Positions 25,225-34,127 of a DNA stretch of 37,079 nt are shown here, piece after piece. Below the pieces are notes generated by a model. It did not search any database. It saw only the letters and a list, made by a program, of their open reading frames with translations, and was not told where the DNA came from. A program made the translations under genes and the position numbers. This DNA comes from CACIIZ01 sp045565285 (GTDB lineage Bacteria > Pseudomonadota > Alphaproteobacteria > Rhodobacterales > Rhodobacteraceae): contig JBJLFR010000030.1 in NCBI GenBank assembly GCA_045565285.1, forward strand, positions 1-37,079. Direction: 5' to 3'. Every line of letters starts with the position of its first letter. Position 1 is the first letter of the stretch.

Positions 25225-25238
25225 TATAATCATGATTA
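25225..25238. promoter_or_regulatory. -10 box with overlapping palindrome upstream of adhC
   Basis: The 198-base divergent gap between mtoX and adhC holds a consensus TATAAT (25225-25230) overlapped by the perfect palindrome TAATCATGATTA (25227-25238), about 30 bases before the adhC start. No good -35 is spaced correctly, which would suit an activated or regulated promoter. The palindrome is a candidate operator for the formaldehyde genes. Confidence 0.35.
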
Positions 25239-25268
25239 ATCTAACTTAATTGATTTGGGAGAAATTAG

Positions 25269-26381
25269 ATGAAAACTAGAGCCGCATTAGCTGTAGAAGC
25301 TGGTAAACCACTCGAAATTGTTGATGTAAATTTAGATGGCCCTAAAGATGGTGAAGTATTAGTTGAAATTATGGCTACTGGAGTTTGTCATACAGATGAA
25401 TTTACCTTGTCAGGGGCTGATCCAGAAGGAATTTTCCCAGCAATTCTTGGACATGAAGGCGCAGGTGTTGTTAGAGAAGTAGGTCCTAATGTAAAGTCAT
25501 TAAAAGTGGGAGATCATGTAATTCCACTTTATACGCCAGAGTGTAGACAATGTGATTATTGTTTGCATCCTAAAACTAATTTATGTCAAGCAATTCGAGA
25601 GACCCAAGGACAAGGTTTGATGCCAGACGGTACTAGTAGGTTTACTACAGAAGATGGAGATAAAATATTTCATTATATGGGTACGTCAACATTTTCAAAT
25701 TTTACTATTATGCCTGAGATTGCAGCTGCTAAAATTCGAGAAGATGCGCCTTTTGATAAAGTCTGCTATATTGGATGTGGAGTAACAACTGGGATAGGTG
25801 CTGTATTGAATACAGCTAAGGTAGAGCAAGGAAGTCGTGCAATTGTTTTTGGTTTGGGGGGTATTGGGTTAAATGTCATTCAGGGTCTAAGAATGGCTGG
25901 CTGTGATCAAATAGTAGGAGTTGATTTAAATCCTTCAAAAGTAGAAATGGCAAAAAAATTTGGAATGACAGACTTTGTCAATCCTTCTGAAGTTAAAGAT
26001 GAGATGGTACCTTACTTAGTTAACCTTACTAAGGGTGGAGCAGATTATACTTTTGATGCAACAGGTAATGTAAATGTAATGCGTACTGCTCTTGAAAGTG
26101 CACATAAAGGTTGGGGTGAAAGCATTATTATTGGAGTTGCACCTGCAGGTGCTGAGATTTCAACAAGGCCTTTTCAGTTAGTCACAGGACGCAGTTGGAG
26201 AGGAACTGCATTTGGAGGAGCTAGAGGACGTACCGATGTTCCAAAAATTGTAGATTGGTACATGGATGGAAAAATAGAAATAGATCCAATGATCACACAT
26301 AAAATGCAACTTGAGGATATTAATAATGCCTTTGATTTAATGCATAAAGGAGAAAGTATAAGATCCGTTATTGAGTACTAA
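25269..26381 (+). CDS. adhC: S-(hydroxymethyl)glutathione dehydrogenase (class III alcohol dehydrogenase)
   Basis: Zinc-dependent dehydrogenase that oxidises the formaldehyde-glutathione adduct to S-formylglutathione with NAD. The 370-residue protein has catalytic zinc residues C40 (GVCHTDE) and H62 (LGHEGAG), structural-zinc cysteines C92, C95, C98 and C106 (ECRQCDYCLHPKTNLC), and the cofactor loop FGLGGIGLNVIQG. Length and motifs are typical of the family (also called frmA or flhA). GGGAG precedes ATG by about 8 bases. fghA follows 42 bases later, and together they convert formaldehyde to formate. Confidence 0.96.
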   Translation: MKTRAALAVEAGKPLEIVDVNLDGPKDGEVLVEIMATGVCHTDEFTLSGADPEGIFPAILGHEGAGVVREVGPNVKSLKVGDHVIPLYTPECRQCDYCLHPKTNLCQAIRETQGQGLMPDGTSRFTTEDGDKIFHYMGTSTFSNFTIMPEIAAAKIREDAPFDKVCYIGCGVTTGIGAVLNTAKVEQGSRAIVFGLGGIGLNVIQGLRMAGCDQIVGVDLNPSKVEMAKKFGMTDFVNPSEVKDEMVPYLVNLTKGGADYTFDATGNVNVMRTALESAHKGWGESIIIGVAPAGAEISTRPFQLVTGRSWRGTAFGGARGRTDVPKIVDWYMDGKIEIDPMITHKMQLEDINNAFDLMHKGESIRSVIEY

Positions 26382-26423
26382 TTTATAAAAATTATCAAAT
26401 AAGTTGAAAAAGAAGATGATAAA

Positions 26424-27260
26424 ATGAATCTATTAAATCAAGTTTCCAAAAGTAAGTGTTTTGAAGGAGATCAATTAGTTTTTTCTCACTACTCACAAGT
26501 TTGTAATTGCAATATGACTTTTGCAATATATCTTCCAACATTTAAAAGAAATGAAAAAATACCATTGATATGGTTTTTATCAGGTCTTACTTGCACACAT
26601 GAAAATGCTATGGTTAAATCTGGAATTCAACGTTGGGCATCTGAAGAAAAAATTGCTATCATTTTTCCAGATACCTCACCTAGGGGTGATGGGGTGCCTG
26701 ATGATGAAAGTTTTGATTTAGGTCAAGGAGCGGGGTTTTATGTTAATAGTACAGAAAATCCATGGAAAAAAAATTTCCAAATGTGGTCTTACATTGTTGA
26801 TGAATTACCAAATTTAGTTTTAAAGGAATTTCCATTAGATCAAGATAAGCAGTCAATTATGGGGCATTCAATGGGGGGATTGGGAGCTCTTAATATTGCA
26901 TTCAGGAATCCTGAAATTTACAAGACAGTATCTGCTTTTGCTCCTATTTCAAATCCTACAAAAGGCGTGTGGGGTCAAAAGCAATTTGAAGCTTATTTAG
27001 GTAAAGACAAAGAAAAATGGAAAAAATATGATCCTTCTAGTTTGCTTAATGAACTAGGATATAAGGGAAAAATTTTAGTTGATCAGGGAACAAAAGATGA
27101 TTTTCTAAAAAGTTTAATGCCTGAAACTCTAGAAAAAATTTTAAAACAAAGAACAAATGGTGATAAAATTAGATATCAAAAGGATTATGACCATAGTTAC
27201 TTTTTTGTCTCTTCATTTCTAAGGGATCATATTCTTTGGCATAAAGAAAATATAAATTAA
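26424..27260 (+). CDS. fghA: S-formylglutathione hydrolase
   Basis: Esterase-D family serine hydrolase, 278 residues, that releases formate and glutathione from S-formylglutathione. The nucleophile elbow is GHSMGG (S149), with DQGTKDDFL (Asp) and YDHSYFF (His) completing the triad. FLSGLTCTHEN (51-61) forms the oxyanion region and is characteristic of the family. It is the second gene of the adhC-fghA unit and ends 72 bases from the convergent katG, with a large hairpin between. Confidence 0.95.
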   Translation: MNLLNQVSKSKCFEGDQLVFSHYSQVCNCNMTFAIYLPTFKRNEKIPLIWFLSGLTCTHENAMVKSGIQRWASEEKIAIIFPDTSPRGDGVPDDESFDLGQGAGFYVNSTENPWKKNFQMWSYIVDELPNLVLKEFPLDQDKQSIMGHSMGGLGALNIAFRNPEIYKTVSAFAPISNPTKGVWGQKQFEAYLGKDKEKWKKYDPSSLLNELGYKGKILVDQGTKDDFLKSLMPETLEKILKQRTNGDKIRYQKDYDHSYFFVSSFLRDHILWHKENIN

Positions 27261-27285
27261 AAGTTTATAAATAGTTTTTAATTTG

Positions 27286-27322
27286 GCTAAAGCTTGTATT
27301 AAATTTTGATACAAGCTTTAGC
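27286..27322. terminator. Perfect 14-base-pair inverted repeat between fghA and katG
   Basis: GCTAAAGCTTGTAT (27286-27299) and ATACAAGCTTTAGC (27309-27322) pair perfectly around a 9-base loop. It lies between two convergent stop codons, where a bidirectional terminator is expected, but neither flank has a clear T-run, so termination may be rho-dependent or the hairpin may act to protect 3' ends. Confidence 0.6.
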
Positions 27323-27332
27323 ATATAAAGAA

Positions 27333-29477
27333 TTAATTCAATAAATCAAAACGATCTGAATTCATTACCTTCACCCATGCTTTTATAAAATCTTTTACAA
27401 ATTTGTCATTATTATCCTCTTGTGAATATAATTCAGATAAAGATCTTAATTCGGAGTTTGAACCAAAAATCAAATCACAACGAGAAGCTGAGCGTAAAAC
27501 TTTACCAGTCTTTCTATCAGTTCCTTCATAGTTATTAAAAGATTTTTCAGTCCAGATAGCATCCATATTTAATAGTATTTTAAACCAATCATTAGATAAA
27601 TTACTCTCGTCAGTCCATAAACCTTTTTCATCTACAGAAATACCTAAGGAACGTAATCCACCATAAAGAACAACCATTTCTGGGCTTGTAAGACCCAGGA
27701 GGTGTGCTTTATCAAGCATCATTTCTTCAGGCGAAACTGAAAACTCTCCTTTTTGAAAATTTCTAAATCCATCTGCTTTTGGTTCTAAAACTTCAAAACT
27801 TTCAATATCAGTATCTTCTTGAGATGCGTCTCCTCTGCCTTGTGAGAAGGGAACCTCTAAACCAGAAGTGTTTTCAATACCTACGTTTCCAGCCAAAACT
27901 ATAATGTCTGCTAAAGAAACATTGTTTGATGATGAAATTTCTTCAAGGATACTTAAAACCTTCTGTAATTGATTTGGCTTGTTAGCTTCCCAATTAATTT
28001 GAGGTTCAAGTCTTATTCTAGCTCCATTTGCTCCACCTCTCATATCAGAAATGCGAAATGTAGAAGCGGAAGCCCATGCTGTTTCTATCATTTCTTTATC
28101 GGAAAGACCAGATTGATTAATTTGTTCCTTAATTATAGCAACATCATAATTACTATTACCAAGAGGAACTGGGTCTTGCCAAATTAAATTTTCTTTAGGA
28201 ACTTCAGGCCCAAGATATCTTACTTTAGGACCCATATCTCTATGTAATAATTTAAACCACGCTCTAGCAAAAGCATCAGCAAATTTCTGAGGATTTTTAT
28301 GAAAATCTTCGGAAATATTTTTATAATTACTATCAGTAATAAGGGCTATATCTGCAGTAGTCATCATAGTAGGAACTTTTATATTTCTATCTTCTACATC
28401 TGGAGCAAGATCTTCTTGTTTTTGATTAACTGCGTGCCAAATATGGGCACCAGCTGGACTTTTTGTAAGCTCCCACTCATAACCTAAAAGTAAATCAAAA
28501 TATCCATTATCCCACTTTATTGGGTTAGTAGTCCATGGACCTTCAATTCCACTGGTAATAGTATCACGACCTAAACCTTTTCCAAAATTATTACTCCACC
28601 CAAATCCCATATTCTGTATTGGGGCACCTTCAGGTTCTGATGCTACAAAATCTTCACTTCCAGCTCCATGCGCTTTACCAAAAGTGTGACCACCAGCTAC
28701 TAGAGCAACAGTTTCTTCATCGTTCATTGCCATCCTTGCAAAAGTTTCTCTAATATCATTTGCACTGGCAAGAGGATCAGGATTACCATCTGGTCCCTGA
28801 GGATTTACATATATTAAACCCATTTGAACAGCTGCCAGAGGATTTTCTAAATCTCTTTCACCTGTATATCTTTTATTTTCTTCACCTACAATTAACCATT
28901 CTTTTTCAGCACCCCAATATATATCCTCTTCAGGATGCCATATATCTGCTCTACCGCCACCAAAGCCAAATGTTTTTCCTCCCATTGATTCAATAGCAAC
29001 GTTTCCTGTTAAAATTAGAAGATCTGCCCAAGAAATTTTATTCCCATATTTTTGTTTTATTGGCCATAAAAGCCTTCTTGCCTTATCAAGATTTCCATTA
29101 TCAGGCCAAGAATTAAGTGGTGCAAATCTTTGTGCTCCCGTTCCTCCTCCTCCTCTACCATCACCTGTTCTATAGGTGCCAGCTGCATGCCAAGTCATCC
29201 TTACAAAAAAAGGGCCATAGTGCCCATAATCTGCAGGCCACCAATCTTTGCTATCGGTCATTAGATTTGTTAAATCTTTTTTTAGAGCAAAATAATCAAG
29301 TTTTTTGAATTCATCAAAATAATTAAAACTTTCATCCATTGGATTAGATTTTTTATCATTTTGTCTTAAGATACTTAGGTTAAGCTGGTTTGGCCACCAA
29401 TCTTGGTTTTTAGATCCAGTTTTGTGAGAAGAATGTGCCCCATGCATTACTGGACAAACATCTATCAAATCTTTCAT
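27333..29477 (-). CDS. katG: Catalase-peroxidase (KatG)
   Basis: Bifunctional haem enzyme that removes H2O2. The 714-residue protein has two peroxidase-like domains. The distal site is R93, W96, H97 (RMTWHAAG), the proximal haem ligand is H264 (GGHTFGKAHG), and W96, Y223 and M249 occupy the positions of the Trp-Tyr-Met adduct needed for catalase activity; Tyr-to-Met and Met-to-His spacings (26 and 15) match known KatG. AAGGAAGG lies upstream of ATG. No signal peptide. It is convergent with the formaldehyde genes and next to the methanethiol oxidase block, whose reaction makes H2O2. Confidence 0.97.
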   Translation of the reverse strand: MKDLIDVCPVMHGAHSSHKTGSKNQDWWPNQLNLSILRQNDKKSNPMDESFNYFDEFKKLDYFALKKDLTNLMTDSKDWWPADYGHYGPFFVRMTWHAAGTYRTGDGRGGGGTGAQRFAPLNSWPDNGNLDKARRLLWPIKQKYGNKISWADLLILTGNVAIESMGGKTFGFGGGRADIWHPEEDIYWGAEKEWLIVGEENKRYTGERDLENPLAAVQMGLIYVNPQGPDGNPDPLASANDIRETFARMAMNDEETVALVAGGHTFGKAHGAGSEDFVASEPEGAPIQNMGFGWSNNFGKGLGRDTITSGIEGPWTTNPIKWDNGYFDLLLGYEWELTKSPAGAHIWHAVNQKQEDLAPDVEDRNIKVPTMMTTADIALITDSNYKNISEDFHKNPQKFADAFARAWFKLLHRDMGPKVRYLGPEVPKENLIWQDPVPLGNSNYDVAIIKEQINQSGLSDKEMIETAWASASTFRISDMRGGANGARIRLEPQINWEANKPNQLQKVLSILEEISSSNNVSLADIIVLAGNVGIENTSGLEVPFSQGRGDASQEDTDIESFEVLEPKADGFRNFQKGEFSVSPEEMMLDKAHLLGLTSPEMVVLYGGLRSLGISVDEKGLWTDESNLSNDWFKILLNMDAIWTEKSFNNYEGTDRKTGKVLRSASRCDLIFGSNSELRSLSELYSQEDNNDKFVKDFIKAWVKVMNSDRFDLLN

Positions 29478-29819
29478 AAATTAATTTCCTTCCTTAAATG
29501 AATAATTCAGTGGGTAGTATTTTAATTTCTATTTTATCATAATTTTTTTATAATGAAACTTGAATTTTTGACGCAGTTATTCCTGAAATTTTATGGCTAC
29601 TTTCTTTGTATAAAGTTATTTAATCAACTGTTAGAAATATATAATTAAGAAAATTGATACATTTTAGAAAGATAATAAAATATCTACTAAACTAAGTTGA
29701 AGTTTATTAGATTTTATCACTTTTTGTTTCTTGTTTATTTTAATCTCTGCTGATATTACCCTTGGTTAATATAAAGAAAAATTAACAAGATAAAAATTAA
29801 TAATAATTAAACCAATATT
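29478..29819. other. Divergent intergenic region between katG and ABC exporter
   Basis: This 342-base stretch is the longest without a gene. It is very AT-rich and must hold the katG and exporter promoters, but I see no convincing -35/-10 pair, no OxyR-type site I can defend, no repeat and no small frame with a ribosome-binding site. Confidence 0.6.
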
Positions 29820-31619
29820 ATGTCGACTAAAAATCAATTTAATAATAAATTATACCAAAAAAACAATGAAAGAGATAAAGGCCGTAGTATAATTTCTGTT
29901 TCACTGCTTATTTCTTTTTTTAAACCATATACAATAAATTTAGTTTTAGCTTCCATAATTTTGGTTATAACCGCAGGTATTTCACTTACTTTTCCAATTG
30001 CAATAAGAAGAGTAGTAGATGGTTTTTATAGTGATACAACAGAATTGATGGATTATTATTTTGGTGCTGCTTTCGTTTTAGCAAGTTTATTAGCCATTGG
30101 CACATCATTAAGGTTTTATTTAGTTACAAGATTAGGAGAGCGTGTTGTAGCAGATATAAGAAAAGCAGTATTTAACAAAGTAATATTGATGAGCCCAGGC
30201 TTCTATGAGCGTTTATTAACAGGAGAAATATTATCGAGAATTACAACTGACACTACACTAATTTTATCAGTTGTTTCATCCTCTATTTCGCTAGCTTTAA
30301 GAAATACTTTACTATTATTTGGAGGTCTTTTCTTTATGTTTCTAACCTCTATTAAACTCTCTTTAATGGTATTATTATTAGTTCCAATTATGATAATACC
30401 CATACTTGCAATGGGGAGAATGTTGAGGAAACTTAGTAGAGAAAGCCAAAATAAGATTGCTGACAGTTCAGGTATGGCTTCAGAAATGTTGTTATCTTCA
30501 AGTACAATACAAGCATTTAATTTTACCAAAAATGCAATAAACAATTTTTCTGGAATAATTGAACAATCATTTTTTGTAGCAAAAAAAAGAATATTAGTAA
30601 GATCTGTAATGACGGCTCTTATCATATTTGTTGTATTTGTTGGAATTGTAACGGTTTTATGGATTGGAGCTAGAGATGTAAGAAATGGAATTATCTCACC
30701 TGGTTATTTAGTTCAATTTGTTATTTATTCTGTGTTTGTAGCTGGTGCTATAGCAGCTTTATCTGAAATTTTTGGTGAGCTTCAGAGAGCTGCTGGAGCA
30801 ACTGAAAGAATCATTGAGCTTCTCAATGCTGAAGATCCAGTAGAAAAACCAATTAAAATAAAAAAATTTGAATTCAAAAATGATATTATAATTAATTTCA
30901 ACAAGGTTAAATTTTCTTATCCTTTAAGATTGAATGATATAATTCTAAAGGGATTTAGTTTTACTCTTAAAAAAGGTGATACTCTTGCATTAGTTGGTCC
31001 ATCGGGTGCTGGAAAGTCTTCAATTTTTCAACTTTTACTAAGATTTTATGAGTTTCAAGACGGGACAATTAATATTGGGGGTACTTCTATTAAACAAATA
31101 GAACCTACAAATTTACGTAATCAATTTGCCTTAGTATCTCAAGAACCAACCATTTTTGCTACTACAGTTTTAGAAAACATAAAATTTGGAAAACCTGATG
31201 CATCTATTACAGAGGTAAAAGAGGCAGCTAAAAAATCTGCTGCTCATGATTTCATAATGAAATTGCCTAATCATTATAATACTTTTGTAGGAGAGAGAGG
31301 AGTATTACTCTCTGTTGGACAAAAACAAAGGATTGCAATTGCAAGAGCATTTCTGAGAGATGCTCCAATTTTATTACTTGATGAACCGACTGCTTCGCTA
31401 GATGCAGAAAGTGAAAATCTAATTCAAGGTGCATTAGAAAAACTTTCTAAAAGTAGGACAGTCATAGTAATTGCTCACCGACTTTCTACTGTAAAAAGAG
31501 CAAACAGTATTATTGTTTTAGATAAAGGGAAAATAATTTCGCAGGGTAGCCATTCTGACTTGATTGCGGAAAATGGTCTTTATTCAAGATTAGCAAAACT
31601 TCAGTTCATAATTGATTAA
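29820..31619 (+). CDS. ABC exporter, fused permease and ATPase (MsbA/ABCB-like half transporter)
   Basis: A 599-residue half transporter that would work as a homodimer or heterodimer. Residues 1-330 form a type-1 exporter membrane domain with about six membrane segments. The ATPase domain has Walker A GPSGAGKSS (near residue 394), Walker B ILLLDEP and the H-loop VIAHRLS. The signature is LSVGQKQR where most exporters have LSGGQ. Substrate unknown: a lipid or drug is possible and neighbours give no help. The nearest downstream gene is an acyl-CoA synthetase 77 bases away on the same strand, so cotranscription is possible. Confidence 0.9.
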   Translation: MSTKNQFNNKLYQKNNERDKGRSIISVSLLISFFKPYTINLVLASIILVITAGISLTFPIAIRRVVDGFYSDTTELMDYYFGAAFVLASLLAIGTSLRFYLVTRLGERVVADIRKAVFNKVILMSPGFYERLLTGEILSRITTDTTLILSVVSSSISLALRNTLLLFGGLFFMFLTSIKLSLMVLLLVPIMIIPILAMGRMLRKLSRESQNKIADSSGMASEMLLSSSTIQAFNFTKNAINNFSGIIEQSFFVAKKRILVRSVMTALIIFVVFVGIVTVLWIGARDVRNGIISPGYLVQFVIYSVFVAGAIAALSEIFGELQRAAGATERIIELLNAEDPVEKPIKIKKFEFKNDIIINFNKVKFSYPLRLNDIILKGFSFTLKKGDTLALVGPSGAGKSSIFQLLLRFYEFQDGTINIGGTSIKQIEPTNLRNQFALVSQEPTIFATTVLENIKFGKPDASITEVKEAAKKSAAHDFIMKLPNHYNTFVGERGVLLSVGQKQRIAIARAFLRDAPILLLDEPTASLDAESENLIQGALEKLSKSRTVIVIAHRLSTVKRANSIIVLDKGKIISQGSHSDLIAENGLYSRLAKLQFIID

Positions 31620-31696
31620 AAAAATCATTTTTCTGGTCTTTATTTCCAAAAAAAATTTAGATACTATTAGTCAAGTCATTTTAATTGGAGGGAATA

Positions 31697-33589
31697 ATGA
31701 TAAAATTTGAGAATGTACAAGATTTGATTCAGTTAGAAAAAGAAGCCTCTTTTCCTGATCGGCTACCTGAAAAAACTATTTACAAATCTTTAAAGAGAGT
31801 TGCCACCAATTTTCCTTCTAGACCAGCAATATCCTTTCAAATAACTTCAAAACCAGGTTCAAAGTCAGAAACTTACAATTGGGGAGAATTATATAATTTT
31901 GTTGTAAAAGCTGCGAACACTTTTAGAACAGCTGGTATTGAAAAAAATGATGTTATAGCTTTTGTACTACCTAATTGCTCAGAAACTGCAATCACTTTTT
32001 TAGCTGGAGCAATTACGGGAATTGTTAACCCAATTAACGCATTATTGGAACCTAAGCAAATTTCTCATATCCTTAGAGAAACTAATGCAAAAGCTATTGT
32101 TACCTTAGCTCCTATGTTAAAAACAGAGGTAGCACAAAACGTCCATAAAGCTTTGGAAACTGCGCCGAATGTTAAAACTGTTTTTGAAGTAGATTTGGTA
32201 AGGTATTTAACTCCTCCAAAGTCTTGGATTGCTTCTATTTTAAGACCAAAAGTTCAAATTAATCATAATGCTAAAGTTCTTAATTTTATGGAGGCCATTT
32301 CATCAGAAAATGGTTCTTCTCTTAATTTTGAAGATCATAAGGATGATGCAATTTGTGCATATTTTCATACGGGTGGAACGACTGGTATGCCTAAAGTTGC
32401 TCAACATAGAGCTTCTGGGATGCTTTTTAATGGTTGGTCGAGTGCTACTTTACTTTTTTCTGAGAGAGATTGTTTAATATGTCCATTACCACTTTTTCAC
32501 GTTTATGCTGCTTATCCAATTTTTATGACTTGTTTACTATCTGGTGCTCACATGGTTTTACCTACTCCACAAGGATATAGAGGTGATGGTGTTTTTGCCA
32601 ATTTTTGGAAACTAGTAGAATTTTGGGGAGCCACCTTTATGGTTACTGTCCCAACAGCAATTACTCAGTTATTACAAGTTAAAGTTAATGCTAATATTGA
32701 TACTCTAAGGTTGGCATTATGCGGATCCTCCCCACTTTCAACTGCTCAATTTAAACAATTCCAAGATCAAACAGGTCTTAAAATATTAGAGGGTTATGGG
32801 ATGACTGAAGCTACTTGTATGATTTCCGTTAATCCTCCTGATGGTGATAGAAGAATAGGATCTGTAGGCATAAGATATCCTTATACAGAAGTGCAGATCT
32901 TAGATTGTGATAAAAATGGGAAAATTACTAAGAAATGTAAAGTTGGTGAAGTGGGAGAGATATGTGTATCTAATCCAGGTATTATCGCCGGGAAAACATA
33001 TACAGATCCCGACAGAAATAAAGGTCTTTTTGTAAATAAAAATTTTATGAGAACTGGTGATCTTGGTAGACTTGATAAAGACGGCTACTTATGGATTACT
33101 GGCAGAGCAAAAGACCTTATAATTAGAGGTGGTCATAATATTGACCCTAGTACAATTGAAGAAACTTTAGCTAGTCATCCGAGTGTTGCGATGGTAGGGG
33201 CTATAGGTCAACCAGATATAGATAAGGGGGAATTACCTTGTGCATATGTACAATTAAACGAGGGTGAAAGCACTACTGGTGAAGAACTTATTTCATTTTG
33301 TGAAAATAAAATTGCTGAAATGGCTGCACTTCCCAAATATATTGAAATTATTGAGGAAATGCCTTTAACTGCTGTAGGAAAAATCTTTAAACCTGATTTA
33401 CGGAAAAAAGCTATTATCAGGGTTTTTAATGAAGCATTTGATAAAGCGAACATTAAAGGTTCAGTAACTTCAGTAATAGAACACCCAAAAGAAGGACTTA
33501 AAGCTCAAATTAATACTAATGATAGTTCTGAAAATGTTTCTAAGGTGCTAAGTGCTTTCACAATTGGCTGGGAATTAGTGAAAGAGTGA
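31697..33589 (+). CDS. Acyl-CoA synthetase (AMP-dependent ligase)
   Basis: Adenylate-forming enzyme of 630 residues that activates a carboxylic acid to its CoA thioester. Motifs are the phosphate-binding loop HTGGTTGMPK (near 226-235), the adenine motif GYGMTEAT, the TGDLGRLDKDGYLWITGR hinge region and the C-terminal catalytic lysine in LTAVGKIFK. The start at 31697 has GGAGGG 4-9 bases upstream and avoids a TTG start at 31685. It is longer than typical 510-560-residue FadD-type enzymes because of an N-terminal extension and about 35 C-terminal residues beyond the catalytic lysine. Acid substrate unknown. Confidence 0.88.
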   Translation: MIKFENVQDLIQLEKEASFPDRLPEKTIYKSLKRVATNFPSRPAISFQITSKPGSKSETYNWGELYNFVVKAANTFRTAGIEKNDVIAFVLPNCSETAITFLAGAITGIVNPINALLEPKQISHILRETNAKAIVTLAPMLKTEVAQNVHKALETAPNVKTVFEVDLVRYLTPPKSWIASILRPKVQINHNAKVLNFMEAISSENGSSLNFEDHKDDAICAYFHTGGTTGMPKVAQHRASGMLFNGWSSATLLFSERDCLICPLPLFHVYAAYPIFMTCLLSGAHMVLPTPQGYRGDGVFANFWKLVEFWGATFMVTVPTAITQLLQVKVNANIDTLRLALCGSSPLSTAQFKQFQDQTGLKILEGYGMTEATCMISVNPPDGDRRIGSVGIRYPYTEVQILDCDKNGKITKKCKVGEVGEICVSNPGIIAGKTYTDPDRNKGLFVNKNFMRTGDLGRLDKDGYLWITGRAKDLIIRGGHNIDPSTIEETLASHPSVAMVGAIGQPDIDKGELPCAYVQLNEGESTTGEELISFCENKIAEMAALPKYIEIIEEMPLTAVGKIFKPDLRKKAIIRVFNEAFDKANIKGSVTSVIEHPKEGLKAQINTNDSSENVSKVLSAFTIGWELVKE

Positions 33590-33596
33590 TCTTTGA

Positions 33597-33707
33597 TTAA
33601 AGGTCTTCTTCGTCCCTTTTTCTAATTTTTTCAAGTGCCATTATGAATGCAACTATACCAACACATATAAGAAATACAAAGAAATAAATTGCTGTCAATG
33701 AACCCAT
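33597..33707 (-). CDS. 36-residue single-pass membrane protein
   Basis: A short reverse-strand gene: MGSLTAIYFFVFLICVGIVA, then FIMALEKIRKRDEEDL and stop. It has one hydrophobic segment (about residues 5-24) followed by a charged cytoplasmic tail, and GAGG about 8 bases before ATG. The layout (short outside end, one helix, KIRKRDEE tail) is coherent and unlikely by chance in this AT-rich DNA. Function unknown. It is convergent with the acyl-CoA synthetase, with the two stops 7 bases apart. Confidence 0.6.
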   Translation of the reverse strand: MGSLTAIYFFVFLICVGIVAFIMALEKIRKRDEEDL

Positions 33708-33835
33708 CTTTTACCTCAACTGTAATAATATATTAAAGTATAATTAATACTCATAGAATAAAAAGAAAAGCATAATCTTTATTGATTCCTGATTTTTTTG
33801 GCATAGTGCTTGCTTGATATGTGTTTAAAGGTTGT

Positions 33836-34069
33836 ATGATGAAAAAAAAAATAGATCATAAAAATGAAAAATTATCGTTGGATGAACAGTCTGAATTAAT
33901 AGTTAAGGTTTTTCAGGGTTCTGTAGACACTTTAGTCTCCTCTGGGTTAGAAGAAAACGATGCATTAAATGGTTTATTAAGCCAAATTGCTGTATTGGTA
34001 GATTCTTCTGCATTAGAGCACGCTTTGACTATTAATCATAAATATCGATCATCTTTCCTTAATCAGTAA
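33836..34069 (+). CDS. Hypothetical small protein
   Basis: A 77-residue acidic protein starting MMKKKIDHKNEKLSLDEQ, with VFQGSVDTLVSSGLEENDALNGLL in the middle; predicted mainly helical, no membrane segment or signal peptide. I start at the ATG 33836 because AAAGG is about 7 bases upstream; a GTG at 33821 is the alternative. It is followed by a hairpin and lies next to tRNA-Thr. I do not recognise the family. Confidence 0.6.
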   Translation: MMKKKIDHKNEKLSLDEQSELIVKVFQGSVDTLVSSGLEENDALNGLLSQIAVLVDSSALEHALTINHKYRSSFLNQ

Positions 34070-34090
34070 ATCAGAAATTATTGAAAATGA

Positions 34091-34120
34091 TTTCTAAATT
34101 AATTCAATTTAATTTAGAAA
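34091..34120. terminator. 12-base-pair hairpin between the hypothetical gene and tRNA-Thr
   Basis: TTTCTAAATTAA (34091-34102) pairs perfectly with TTAATTTAGAAA (34109-34120) around a 6-base loop. On the minus strand it starts 8 bases after the tRNA end and is followed by TCATTTT, so it is probably the tRNA terminator; it would also end the convergent plus-strand transcript. Confidence 0.65.
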
Positions 34121-34127
34121 ATATAAT

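Noticed and set aside
29567..29595. TTGACG as a -35 box in the katG-exporter gap
   Set aside because: The sequence 16-18 bases downstream (around TTATGG) is not a reasonable -10, and it is far from either gene start.
30203..30625. Minus-strand 140-residue frame opposite the ABC exporter
   Set aside because: Shadow of the exporter's membrane domain with no motif of its own.
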